From a virus, in the IMG/VR virus record IMGVR_UViG_3300042371_000974, positions 1 through 34,309 of that record: a DNA stretch of 34,309 nucleotides. One strand, given 5' to 3'. The first letter of the stretch is position 1; the number at the start of each line of letters is the position of its first letter. Under the pieces are notes generated by a model, which was not told the DNA's origin, did no database searches, and saw nothing but the letters and a program-made list of their open reading frames with translations. Shown here piece by piece: positions 1 to 9,400 of this stretch. The position numbers and the translations under genes were made by a program.

Positions 1-2
1 GC

Positions 3-1490
3 ATCGCCCCGCTCATCCGCCGCATCGCGTGGCGCTACGCCGCGCTGTTTTCGGCGGCCGTCACGACCGAGCGCATCTATTTCGCGGTGGCGCTCGACCA
101 GCAGACCGCGCCGCAAACCCTCCTCGTCTGGAATCGCCAGACGCAGACCTGGGAGAGTTACGACCAATGGGCCACCACGACCCTCGGCGAGTTTTCCGTG
201 CTGGCCTTCGCGCCGTCCGTGCCGTGGCTGAATGAACCGCGCCTCTTCGCCCTCGATGCCACCGGCCGCCAGGCGTGCGCCACCTACCACCTCGGCGAGG
301 ATCTCGTGGGCTACACCGGCACCGTGCCCACGCGCGCCGCCATCACCTCCACGCTCACCACCCGCGGCTACACCGGCGGCACGGCCGATCCGAAGAAGTT
401 TGTGCGCGCCCAAGTGCAGCTCGACACCTGGAACCCTGCCACCTCGCTCACCGCCGTGTTCGACGGCCCGGGCGAGACGCAATCCCTCGCCTCCATCGCC
501 CGCGACCGCAGCAAGTATTTCACGAGCAAGGCGGATTTTCTGACCTCGAATATCAACGGCGATTTTCACACCGCCCGCCGGCAGGATTACAGCGTGGTGC
601 TCAGCGCCACCCCGGCCAGCGGCTATGCGGCCTGGGCCGAAGGCGCGGCCTACGTGCTCAACAACAACGTGTTTCTCCTGGAAAACGCGCACAACTACCG
701 CGCCACCCAAAGCTCGACCGGCCTCCAGACCAATGTGCCGGGCCAAGCCCCCGCGTTTTGGCGCAAACTGTCTACCGGCACCTCGGTCAATCCGACCTGG
801 GCGAGCGGCAATGTCTATACGGTGGGGATGCAGGTGGTCTACCACAATACCTACGAGTGCATCGCCGCGCACACCGCCAGCTACGGCACCGATCCGATCC
901 ACCATCCCGAGTATTGGACGGATCTCGGGCTCGATGGCGGCTCGGATAACCCTTATCTCGGCCGGCCGGCCGTGCCGGCCACGCTCTCGGCCTACCATTC
1001 GGCCGATGTGGACCGCGATGCCGTGATTTCCTTCCGCGAGTATGAGCGGGTGGTGGATCTCTACAACTACCGCAGCGGCACGACGCGCACCGGCGAGTAT
1101 CACACCGATCCGCTGGCCTACTCCGGCTATGCGCCTGGGCCGGGCGCCATCACCACCTACCACAGCGCCGATACCGACCAAAACGGGCGGATTTCGCTCT
1201 TTGAATTAACCCGCGTGATCGAACTGCTCAATTCGTCGGGCGGCGCCTACCATGTCGAAGCCGGCACGGAGGATGGTTTTGCGCCCGGTGCCGGCACCGA
1301 TCCCGGCACGCCGGCCGGCAGCGATGGGGTGCGCCTCGAAGATTTCCAGACCGCGATCGAGCGCCGCGACCTCGGCCGCGAGGCGGCCTGGTGCCAGCTC
1401 TCAATCTCCAACACCTCCGGCGCGGTCAAAATCCGCGCCATCGACCTCGAAGCCGCGCCCGGCCCGCGGGCCAATCTCCGCCACTCATGA
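3..1490 (+). CDS. Virion adhesin or stabilisation-like protein, 5' end outside window
   Basis: The reading frame is open from the left edge, so the start lies upstream; the first internal start is GTG at 87. The N-terminal part (TLLVWNRQTQTWESYDQW) looks like a beta-rich phage tail surface protein. Around 631-770 and 798-930 are two modules resembling chitin-binding (CBM5/12-like) folds, the second with YTVGMQVVYHNTYECIAAH and a closing EYWTDLG. Two dockerin/EF-hand-like loops follow at about 992-1110 and 1157-1275 (HSADVDRDAVISFREYERV and HSADTDQNGRISLFELTRV), with Asp at calcium-ligand positions. It overlaps the tail fibre gene by ATGA. I infer a surface-exposed binding protein; the exact virion position is unknown. 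Confidence 0.75.
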   Translation: MAPLIRRIAWRYAALFSAAVTTERIYFAVALDQQTAPQTLLVWNRQTQTWESYDQWATTTLGEFSVLAFAPSVPWLNEPRLFALDATGRQACATYHLGEDLVGYTGTVPTRAAITSTLTTRGYTGGTADPKKFVRAQVQLDTWNPATSLTAVFDGPGETQSLASIARDRSKYFTSKADFLTSNINGDFHTARRQDYSVVLSATPASGYAAWAEGAAYVLNNNVFLLENAHNYRATQSSTGLQTNVPGQAPAFWRKLSTGTSVNPTWASGNVYTVGMQVVYHNTYECIAAHTASYGTDPIHHPEYWTDLGLDGGSDNPYLGRPAVPATLSAYHSADVDRDAVISFREYERVVDLYNYRSGTTRTGEYHTDPLAYSGYAPGPGAITTYHSADTDQNGRISLFELTRVIELLNSSGGAYHVEAGTEDGFAPGAGTDPGTPAGSDGVRLEDFQTAIERRDLGREAAWCQLSISNTSGAVKIRAIDLEAAPGPRANLRHS

Positions 1491-2569
1491 GCTACACCAT
1501 TGTCACTCCCGGTTATCAGTTTTCGGCCAACGAAATCATCACCTACGCCAAGCTGAACGCCCTCGGTCAGCCCGTCGTGAGCCTCACCACCGATCTGTTC
1601 AACATCCTCTCCTCGTTCAAAAACGGGTTTATCAACGGCAACCTCCAAGTCTGGCAGCGCGGCACCACGGCCAAAAGCTGCACCAACACCGCCAGCGCCG
1701 CCACCGCCCAGGCCAAGACCTGGCGCGCCGACCGTTGGTTTGCCCGTCCGAGTGGCGCCGCCATCACCTACGCGCAATCCTCGTCTGTGCCCACCGGGGC
1801 CATCGCCAGGTATTCGGCCCTGCTCACCGGCGCCGCCAGCGTGACGACGGTAGATTTCGGCCAGCGCATCGAGTCGATCGACGCCATCACGAGCTGGCAG
1901 CGCGAGCGCACCTTCAGCGCCTATATTTACAACGATACCGGCGCGGCCTTCAGCCCAAAACTGCGCCTCAACACGCCGAGCGCGGCCGACGACTACGCCA
2001 CCAACACCAACCGCCTCGACGCGACGCTCCAAGCGTGCGCCTCCGGCGCCTGGACGCAGGTGAGCGCCACCTTTACCGGCTCCAGCTACACCAACGCCAC
2101 CAACGGCATCGAGGTGGTGCTCCAGATCCCCTCCGGCTCGATGGACGGCGCCGGCAAGTCGGTCAGAATCACCCAGCTCCAATGCGAGCCCGGCAGTGTG
2201 GTCACGGCGCAGGAGCCGCGCCTCATCACCTTTGAGCTCATCTTGTGCCAGCGCTATTGCCTCAAGCTCGGCGGCGCCAACGGCCAAGTGGTCGGCTTTG
2301 CCGCCACTGCCGACAACCTAGAAAATAAAGGCATTTTTACCTACCCCACGACGATGCGCGCGCTGCCTGCCTTCGACGGCAATAATAGCAGCATCGCCAA
2401 TAATACGGATGATTATTTCACGTCAGTGGGCGGCGGCTCCAATGGCACGCCCGTAATCTCCGGTGCCGCAGCCGAAGTCATTTTTGCCTGTGCCAATGGG
2501 GCCGCGAACTGGACCGTCGGCCGCCAGATCAACCTCACCTGCGTCCTCACGGCGGAAGACCGCACGTAA
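1487..2569 (+). CDS. Tail fibre / receptor-binding-like protein
   Basis: A 360-residue protein whose ATG overlaps the upstream stop (ATGA). After a short N-terminal segment it shows NGNLQVWQRGTT followed by TWRADRWF. This signature is common in phage tail fibres and carbohydrate-binding-like adhesins (usual form NGxFqvWqRGts...yTADRW). The rest is rich in Ser, Thr, Ala and Asn and looks like beta-structure. It is probably a receptor-binding protein or short fibre, placed with the upstream adhesin at the distal end of the virion. I see no enzymatic motif and no intramolecular chaperone signature. Confidence 0.75.
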   Translation: MSYTIVTPGYQFSANEIITYAKLNALGQPVVSLTTDLFNILSSFKNGFINGNLQVWQRGTTAKSCTNTASAATAQAKTWRADRWFARPSGAAITYAQSSSVPTGAIARYSALLTGAASVTTVDFGQRIESIDAITSWQRERTFSAYIYNDTGAAFSPKLRLNTPSAADDYATNTNRLDATLQACASGAWTQVSATFTGSSYTNATNGIEVVLQIPSGSMDGAGKSVRITQLQCEPGSVVTAQEPRLITFELILCQRYCLKLGGANGQVVGFAATADNLENKGIFTYPTTMRALPAFDGNNSSIANNTDDYFTSVGGGSNGTPVISGAAAEVIFACANGAANWTVGRQINLTCVLTAEDRT

Positions 2570-2602
2570 GTCACTCTCGCTCTCACTTTCCCTTTTACTC
2601 CC

Positions 2603-4183
2603 ATGCCTGCTTTTCCCGCTGATCGCAACGCCACGACCGAACTCGCCGGCACCGGTGCCGCTCTCGGCACCATCGCCGGAGCCGGCTACAACGCCTACAA
2701 CCAATATTCGCCGCAGTATACGAATACCAATGTCACGAATATGAACAACGCCCTGCGGGGCGACTTTGACACGGTAGCCTACAACCGCGCCAACCCTGGC
2801 GTGCTCGCGGAATTTCAACGGCAGCAGGGGGCGGGCGAACTCGGCGGCTGGAAGTTTGCCGATTTTGCGGCCGCTAATGCCGGCCTCTCCTCGAACGATT
2901 CTTCGCTCAACCAGTATTACACCAACTCGCTTGGGTCCAATTTGCGCACCGCCTACGATCAGGCGAATCCGCAACAAAACGCCGCCAACAACCAGCTCGC
3001 CGCCGACCGCGACCGCCTGAACGCGCAAACGATCCCCGGCGTGCAGACCAACACGGCGCAGTTCACCGGCTCGCAAGGCCTCCCCGGCGTGCAGACCAAC
3101 GCGGCCACCTACACCGGCGCGCAAGCCTCCAACGCGCAGTTCACCCCTGGCCAAGCCCGCGCCACCGATGCGCGCTTCAATGCCGCCCAAGGCGGCCCGC
3201 TCGGCGGCGCGCTGCAAATGGACGCCGCGCGCAACCTCGGCCAAGTGTCGGGCCTGCAAAACCAGCTCCAGCAGCAGGCCAGCAACCTCCTCGGGGCGGG
3301 TGGCGGTTTGACTCAGGGCGAGACGATGGATGCGCAGCAGGGCGCCCGCGCCGCCTATGCCGACCGCGGCCGGCTCCGCGGCAATGCCGGCATCGGCGCC
3401 GAAATCCTCGGCACCGATCAAGCCCGCCGCAGCCGCCTCATGCAGAACGCGCAGTTTGCCCAGGGCGTGGATGCCTCGGGCCAGCAGCAGCTCAACCAGA
3501 ACCGCGGCTACGCCCAAGGCGTGCAGGCGCAAAACCAAGGCCTGAGCCAATTCAACGCCGGCCAGCAGAATCAGCTGGGCCAATTCAACGCCGGCCAGCG
3601 CACCGGGATTTCGCAATTCAACACCGGCCAAGCCAATCAAATCGGCGCCAGCCTGGCGCAATTCAATGCCGGCCAGAACCAGCAAAACTCGCAGTTCAAC
3701 GCGACCGGCATGAACGCGATGAACCAAAGCGCAGCCGAGCGCGCGGATGCCAACGCCCGGTTCAACTACCAAGGCCAGATGCAGAACCAGCAGTTCAACG
3801 CCGCCGGCATGAACGCGATGAACCAGGACGCCGCGAGCCGCGGCGATGCGAACGCCCGGTTCAACTACCAAGGCCAGATGCAGCAGGGCAACGACCAGTT
3901 CGGCCGCTCCCAGAGCGTGGCCGGTCAATACGGCACGCAGGCGATCAACCCCGGCACCTACGCCGCGCAACTCTCCCAGGGCACGCCCGACTACACGGGC
4001 CAGACGCTCAACTACATGGGCGACCTCAACAACACCAACTACAACGCCGCCGCCTCGCGCTACAACAGCGCGCAGAACAACAAAGCGGCCACCACCGGGT
4101 CCATCATCGGAGCCGTCGGCAGCCTGGGCGGGGCCGCTATCGGTGCCTACGGCGCGACTGCGGCCGCGGGTATCCTGTTCTAA
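2603..4183 (+). CDS. Gln/Asn/Ala-rich virion protein with tandem repeats
   Basis: A 526-residue protein. It has a small hydrophobic Gly/Ala segment near the N-terminus (TGAALGTIAGAGYNAYNQY) and another at the C-terminus (GSIIGAVGSLGGAAIGAYG), suggesting membrane contact at both ends. The middle is low-complexity and rich in Gln, Asn, Gly and Ala, with many QFNAGQ-type units and two near-identical 33-residue repeats. Gene order (fibre, this protein, giant protein) suggests an internal or ejected virion protein of a podovirus-like phage. Its stop overlaps the next start (TAATG). I recognise no specific family, so the virion role is inference from composition and context. Confidence 0.65.
   Translation: MPAFPADRNATTELAGTGAALGTIAGAGYNAYNQYSPQYTNTNVTNMNNALRGDFDTVAYNRANPGVLAEFQRQQGAGELGGWKFADFAAANAGLSSNDSSLNQYYTNSLGSNLRTAYDQANPQQNAANNQLAADRDRLNAQTIPGVQTNTAQFTGSQGLPGVQTNAATYTGAQASNAQFTPGQARATDARFNAAQGGPLGGALQMDAARNLGQVSGLQNQLQQQASNLLGAGGGLTQGETMDAQQGARAAYADRGRLRGNAGIGAEILGTDQARRSRLMQNAQFAQGVDASGQQQLNQNRGYAQGVQAQNQGLSQFNAGQQNQLGQFNAGQRTGISQFNTGQANQIGASLAQFNAGQNQQNSQFNATGMNAMNQSAAERADANARFNYQGQMQNQQFNAAGMNAMNQDAASRGDANARFNYQGQMQQGNDQFGRSQSVAGQYGTQAINPGTYAAQLSQGTPDYTGQTLNYMGDLNNTNYNAAASRYNSAQNNKAATTGSIIGAVGSLGGAAIGAYGATAAAGILF
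3692..3889 (+). repeat. Two tandem 99-bp in-frame repeats
   Basis: Copies at 3692-3790 and 3791-3889 each encode 33 residues that start QFNA(T/A)GMNAMNQ and end ANARFNYQGQMQ. They differ mainly at wobble and a few charged positions. Shorter QFNAGQ units precede them from about 3550. In-frame tandem duplication in a virion protein can change length by recombination. Confidence 0.85.
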
Positions 4184-5001
4184 TGAATCTCTTCGATAAA
4201 ATCACCCAAACTGAAAACCTCTTGCGGGCCAGCCTCCCGCGCTACCGCGCGCCCGGCTTCATGTGCTCTTTCGGCAAAGATAGCATGGTCCTGCTCTGGA
4301 TACTGCGCCGGATGGGAGTGGATTTACCGATCGTGTTCTACCGCGATCCGTGGTGGCCCGAGAAATACGCCTTTGCCGAGCGCGTGATTCGTGAGTGCGG
4401 CCTGACCGCCTTCGATTATGCCCCGCTCGGCGTGACCCTCTGGGAAGGGGAGTCGATCATGGCCTTTACCAATCACTATCAGGTGGGGGCCTTGCCAAAT
4501 GGAGTTTTGTTTTTGCCGAAAAACATCCTCCCGCCGGAGCCCGGCCGCAAATTCCTGTGCGGCTTAAAGGACGTGCTGCAACGGCCCACCGGGAATTTCA
4601 ACTACCCGTGGGACATGATGCTCGTCGGCCACAAGTCGAGCGATCAGGACCAAATCGCCGGCCGGATACCGCTCAACGTCGATCTCAAGCAAAACTCGGG
4701 GCTAGGGCCGGATCTGCTCTTTCCGCTGCGCCACTGGACCGATTCGGATATTTGGGAATACTCGCGCGCGTTCGACGTGCCCCAACAACCGGACCGCTAC
4801 GACCGCGCCACCGGCACCGAGCAACCCGACAAGTCAGCCAATAGCGACTACGCCCACGTCTGCATTGCGTGTTGCGATCGGCGCACCAAAGCACCCTCCG
4901 TGCATTGCCCGAAATTCAATATCGAAGTGAGCAACGTGGCCGACCGGGTGCCCTACCACGCGCCCAAGTTTGATTACTACGGGGAGGCGAAACCCGCATG
5001 A
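4183..5001 (+). CDS. PAPS-reductase / PP-loop family protein (CysH-like)
   Basis: A 272-residue adenine nucleotide alpha-hydrolase-fold protein. SFGKDSMVLL at residues 29-38 is the PP-loop that binds the phosphates of ATP, APS or PAPS. Other family-like segments are GHKSSDQD near 149 and PLRHWTDSDIWEYSRAF near 181-197. Cysteines at 227, 230, 231 and 242 form a C-x2-CC-x10-C cluster that could bind a metal or Fe-S centre. The lone C-terminal ECGLH-type catalytic Cys of classical PAPS reductases is not evident, so reductase chemistry is uncertain; sulfur transfer or nucleotide modification is possible. It sits between virion genes, overlapping both neighbours (TAATG, ATGA). Confidence 0.8.
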   Translation: MNLFDKITQTENLLRASLPRYRAPGFMCSFGKDSMVLLWILRRMGVDLPIVFYRDPWWPEKYAFAERVIRECGLTAFDYAPLGVTLWEGESIMAFTNHYQVGALPNGVLFLPKNILPPEPGRKFLCGLKDVLQRPTGNFNYPWDMMLVGHKSSDQDQIAGRIPLNVDLKQNSGLGPDLLFPLRHWTDSDIWEYSRAFDVPQQPDRYDRATGTEQPDKSANSDYAHVCIACCDRRTKAPSVHCPKFNIEVSNVADRVPYHAPKFDYYGEAKPA

Positions 5002-5417
5002 TGCGCGTGCCTGTCATAATTGCCCCGAGTGCGATCCACGGCCGCGGGCTTTATGCCACCCGCGACATTGCCGCCGGGGAAACCGTGTGGGAATTTATGG
5101 CCGGCGACTCCCGTTTGCCGTTCGCGGAAAGCTCGGCCGAGCAACGCCACTTCGGCTACGTCAATCCCGCGGCCCCGGCGTGGCTCGTAGTCTGCGGCGA
5201 CGCCGCGCGCTGGTGGAATTTTGCGCTCGGGGCCAACTGCGAAGAAAGCGCCCCGCCCTCGGCGACGCATGAGGCGCCCATCCGCGCCGGCCGCGCCATC
5301 GCAGCCGGCGAAGAGCTCACCATTACCTTCACTTCCGATGCCGACGCCGCGCGCAAGCTCGGCACCCAGCACTTGACCGCGCCAAACGCCACCGCATCTC
5401 CACGTTCACTCCTCTGA
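4998..5417 (+). CDS. Small SET-domain protein (putative lysine methyltransferase)
   Basis: A 139-residue protein that starts on an ATGATG overlapping the previous stop; ATG at 4998 or 5001 is possible. SAIHGRGLYATRDIAAGE (residues 11-28) matches the SET N-terminal motif GxGLxAxxxIxxGe. WWNFALGANC (72-81) corresponds to the NHSCxPN pseudoknot strand, with Asn retained and His replaced by Phe. GEELTITF (104-111) matches the last SET strand, with Phe where the catalytic Tyr usually lies. The fold call is firm; activity is doubtful because two key positions are altered. SET-domain orphans are known in phages, but their targets are mostly unknown. Confidence 0.8.
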   Translation: MMRVPVIIAPSAIHGRGLYATRDIAAGETVWEFMAGDSRLPFAESSAEQRHFGYVNPAAPAWLVVCGDAARWWNFALGANCEESAPPSATHEAPIRAGRAIAAGEELTITFTSDADAARKLGTQHLTAPNATASPRSLL

Positions 5418-5420
5418 CCC

Positions 5421-6422
5421 ATGCCCTACGCCCCGACCGTCAACGATAACTCCGGCCAGATCCTCGCCCAAGGCATCAACCAAGGCATCGCCGGCCTGGC
5501 CGATGGCATCCAGCGCAGCATCCAAGAGCGCAAGAAGAAGGAGGAGGAGCGCCGCGCCAAGGAAGCCGTGAACGCTGCCGGCAAGGGCCTCTTCGGCGAA
5601 GACTTCGACGTGAAGGACGCCAAGCCCGAGCAATACCCCCTAATTATCCAGTTCGCGCAGCAAAAGAAGGAGGAGCCGATGCGCGCGCTCGTGCTGGAAA
5701 ACGAAGGGTTGAAGCAGCGGATTTCCCAGTCGCAGCTCGACCAATACGCCGTGGCCGCCGAGCAGCAGGCGCGCAACCAAGCCGCGCTGCGCGGCGCGTT
5801 CAACCCGACCACGGGCACCGCGCAAGCCATCCAAGGCGGGGCCGATTTCCAAAACCTGCCCGGCCCGAACGCGATGGATGCCGAGTCGGCGATGCGCTAC
5901 ATGGGCGCCCAGGGCGCCGACGCCGCCACGCTGCAAAATTACAGCCAGACCGTCGAAAACATGGCGCAGGCCAAGCAGCGCAGCCAGCCCAAGCCCGAAC
6001 GGCGCCCCGAGCTCGTGGATCTCGGCGGCGGGGAAACCGGCGTGTGGGATGGCGTCAATTTCTCGCGCACGCCGCGCCCGTCCGCTGGCAGCCGGACCGA
6101 GGCCGATCAAGTCACGGCAATGGTGGCCGCGCTCAAGCAGGCCGAAGCCTCCGGCGATAAGGCGACCGTCACCGCGATGACCGACGCCCTCAAGAAGCGC
6201 ACGACGCAAAACCCGAGCGAGCTCGCGCAAGCGTTGGCGATGGTGGCCACGGGCGGCCTTGGCGGCATGGGCGGAAAACCGCCGGCCACCCCTGCGCCGC
6301 CGGCCGCACCAAGCCAAGCCCCTGCGGCCAAACCTGATTTCTCGGCCTATGAGGGCAAGCGCGTCAGGGGACCGGACGGCGCCACCTACCTCGTCAAAAA
6401 CGGCCAGCCCATCAAACAGTGA
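5421..6422 (+). CDS. Coiled-coil virion-associated protein
   Basis: A 333-residue protein. The N-terminus (GQILAQGINQGIAGLADGIQ) is followed by a strongly charged helix (IQERKKKEEERRAKEA) and predicted coiled coil to about residue 120. A low-complexity Pro/Ala linker comes near residue 280. The C-terminal module (YEGKRVRGPDGATYLVKNGQPIKQ, residues about 310-333) resembles short SH3-like tails in phage virion proteins. It overlaps the giant protein gene by GTGA, suggesting coupled translation. The role is probably an internal virion or ejection protein, inferred from order and composition; I recognise no named family. Confidence 0.6.
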   Translation: MPYAPTVNDNSGQILAQGINQGIAGLADGIQRSIQERKKKEEERRAKEAVNAAGKGLFGEDFDVKDAKPEQYPLIIQFAQQKKEEPMRALVLENEGLKQRISQSQLDQYAVAAEQQARNQAALRGAFNPTTGTAQAIQGGADFQNLPGPNAMDAESAMRYMGAQGADAATLQNYSQTVENMAQAKQRSQPKPERRPELVDLGGGETGVWDGVNFSRTPRPSAGSRTEADQVTAMVAALKQAEASGDKATVTAMTDALKKRTTQNPSELAQALAMVATGGLGGMGGKPPATPAPPAAPSQAPAAKPDFSAYEGKRVRGPDGATYLVKNGQPIKQ

Positions 6423-9400
6423 GCACCGCCACCCTGCCGCAAGGCTGGAGTCTCCTCGACGAACCGCCCGCTGGGTTGCCCGAAGGCTGGGCCCTCGCCG
6501 AACCGGAGAGCAAACCGCTCACGGCCTCGCGCGTGGCCGAGCTGGCGGGCGATGTGGCGGCCGAAGCCGGCGGCGCCACCGCGGGGCAGATGCTCGGCCT
6601 GGCGGGCGGGCCCTTTGCGCCGGTCACGGTGCCGCTGGGCGGCTTCATCGGCGGCGGGATCGGCAACACCATCGCGCAAGGCCGGCGCATGGCGCGCGGC
6701 GAGCAAGACGGGTTTCAGCTCGGTCAACTCCTCGGGGCGGCGGGCATCTCCGCCATCCCCGGCGGCCAGGTCGCCAAAGGCGCCACCGTGGCCGGGCGCA
6801 TCGCGCGCAGCACGGCCGTCATGGGTGGAGCCGGTGCCGCGGGCAACGTGGTGCAGCAAGTCATCGACCGCCCCGAGGGCCAGCCCTTCGATGGCGCGCA
6901 AGTCGCTACGGCCGGCGCGCTGGGTGCGGCCGGCGGCGCCCTCGTGCAAGGCGGCATCGAAGGGTTTAAGGGGCTCGCCGGTCTGTTTCGGCGCACGCCG
7001 CCGGCCGCCTTCGACGCGGCCACGCCGGAGGAAGTCATCGCCGGCATCGCCAAGGCCGAAGGCCTGGCGCCGAGCGAGGTCGAGCGCCGCATCGCGCGCG
7101 CGCGCAACGTGACGCCGCGCCCGCCTGCGCCTGAATTGCCCGCCGGGGCCCGCGTGGGCCAGCTCGACGGCCCGCCCGCGCAACTCGCCCTGCCCGAAGG
7201 GTGGAGCCCCGTGCCCGTGCCGGCCGCGCAAGCCGACCTCGACGCCGCTCTCGCGCGGCAAGCCCGGCCCAGCGCGCCAGAAACCCCCTCTGCTCCCGCC
7301 CAGGTCGCCCCGCCCGAGCCGCTTCCGGCTCCCGTGGACAACGCGCCGGTGGGGGCGCTCCCTCCCGCCGCGATTGATTTCGCGCCACCGGTGCCGGCTG
7401 ATAAGGTGTCGGCGCCACAAGTGCCGCCTATCGCGGCGGGCTCTTTGCCGCCCGCGGGCCAACGCCCTGAGCCTTTGTTTTTGGATCTCATTTCCGGCCG
7501 GATTGATACGCCGGAGGTCGATTATTACATGCGCCAGCGCATGCAGGGAGCGGAAGAACGCTGGGCTAAGCTCTCTCCCCAAGAGCGGGCCGCCGCACAC
7601 GCCGAATTTGGCACGACCAATCCGCGGTTAATCGAGCAAGGCTCGTTTCCCTACGATTCAACGCCTTCGCGTTTCTCTGAAATCGTCGGCTCGATCGAAG
7701 CCATCCGCACGCCTGCCGCAGCACCGGCAAACCGGCCGCCCGAGCTTTCGTTGGATCAACAGCTCACCGCGGCCGAGCTCGCCGCCGCGCGCGCCACTTC
7801 ACGTTTTCGCGAAGCTGGAAAATGGTCCGAACTAAAGGGCCAAAATGCCCGCCAACGGTGGCAAACGCTCAAATCGCAAAAGCTCGATGCCGAGCGCAAC
7901 CTCGAAGACCTGCGGAGTAAAGCGGACCAAGCGATACCGGCCCCCCGCCTGCCCGAGCCGGCGCCCTTGGCGGCCCCGGCCCAGACTTCCGGCGTGAACC
8001 AGGCGCCGAACGTCGGAGACACAATAACCAAGCCCGCAGTCGGCGGTGCGCCAGAGGTAGCCCCGGCCGCCCCGACAAGCAAGCCGGCAATCACCTTGCC
8101 CGATGCCGCCACGGCGCAGACGTGGGCCTCGCGCAATGCCGACCGGTTCAAGAGCGTGACGATCCGCGAAAACCCGGCCGGCGGGTTCGACGTGTTCACG
8201 GTTTCCAAGGGCTCGAAGTTTGCTTTCGGCGCCCGGCCCGACGGTGGCACCGACATTATCGACATCATCCAATCGCTCGGCGGCGTGCCGCCGCCCCCCA
8301 AGGGCGCGACGGGTGGCGAGTGGGATGGGTTTGGCGAAGTGTTCGGCGGCCAAGCGCGCATTTTAATCAACGCGAAGAAACGCGGCGTCGGCCTCGACCA
8401 ATTCCTCGGCAACTTCAGCGACACGGAATTTGCCTACCTGGCCGGCGACCCCGATGGGTTCAAGCAAGCGGTGAGCAATGCCCTCGCCGAGCGCGCGCGC
8501 CTCAAGATCGCCAACACCCTCGAAGAAAACACGGCCAAGTTTCAGACCGCCATCCTCACCGGCAAAGGCCGCGGCGGCAAAGAGCCGAAGGCCGGCACGA
8601 AGGACATGAGCGACAACCTCATTCCCGGCGACAAATTGGCCGTGAAGGGTGAGCCGTTGATTGTGACCGGTGTGGACGATGACGGCAACGTGACACTCCA
8701 AGACGGCCCGCGTTTCGGCACGCAGATCATCCCGCCTGGCGTGGAAATTTACCCCGACGCGCGAAGCATGAAGAAGCTCCCGCGCGAAACACCCCCGGCA
8801 AACACCGGCCCGCAGAGCGACGATCCGTTTGGCGATAACTACGTGCCCGAACCCGACGTGCCCGCGGCGCCGCCGGCCGCGCCCGGCACGCAAGCCGACC
8901 TCGTAGCCGGCATCGAGCGCCAAGCGGCGGCGCCGAGCAGCGGGTTAAAAACCCAAGCGAATACGTCGCACGCTGGAAAGTCGCCGCGGGAACTACTGGA
9001 AATGGCCGCTGCCTACGAACAATACGGCCCCGGCTATGATCGCAATGTTGCCACATCCGCGGGGAGATTGCGGCAGGACATCGAACGAAACTCGAAGGGT
9101 ATTCAATTTAGTGCCGACGAGCTGGCTGTGCGGTTGGATTTGTATGCCGCAAAACCGGCGCCGGCTCTCACGCTCGAATCCGCCAGCGTGGGCCAACAGG
9201 CGGCCGAAGCCCAGGCCGCGCGCGAGGCGCAACTCGTCGCCAAGCGCCGCGCCGACATGCTCGCCGCCAACGAGCGCCCGCTCACCGGCGACAGCTCCAA
9301 CGTCAACCAAGGCCAGCTCTACGCCGAAGATGCCGACATGTTCTCCGGCGCGAGTGCGCAGGAGGTGGCGCAGCGGCCGGCGAAGCCCGTCGCAAATGAC

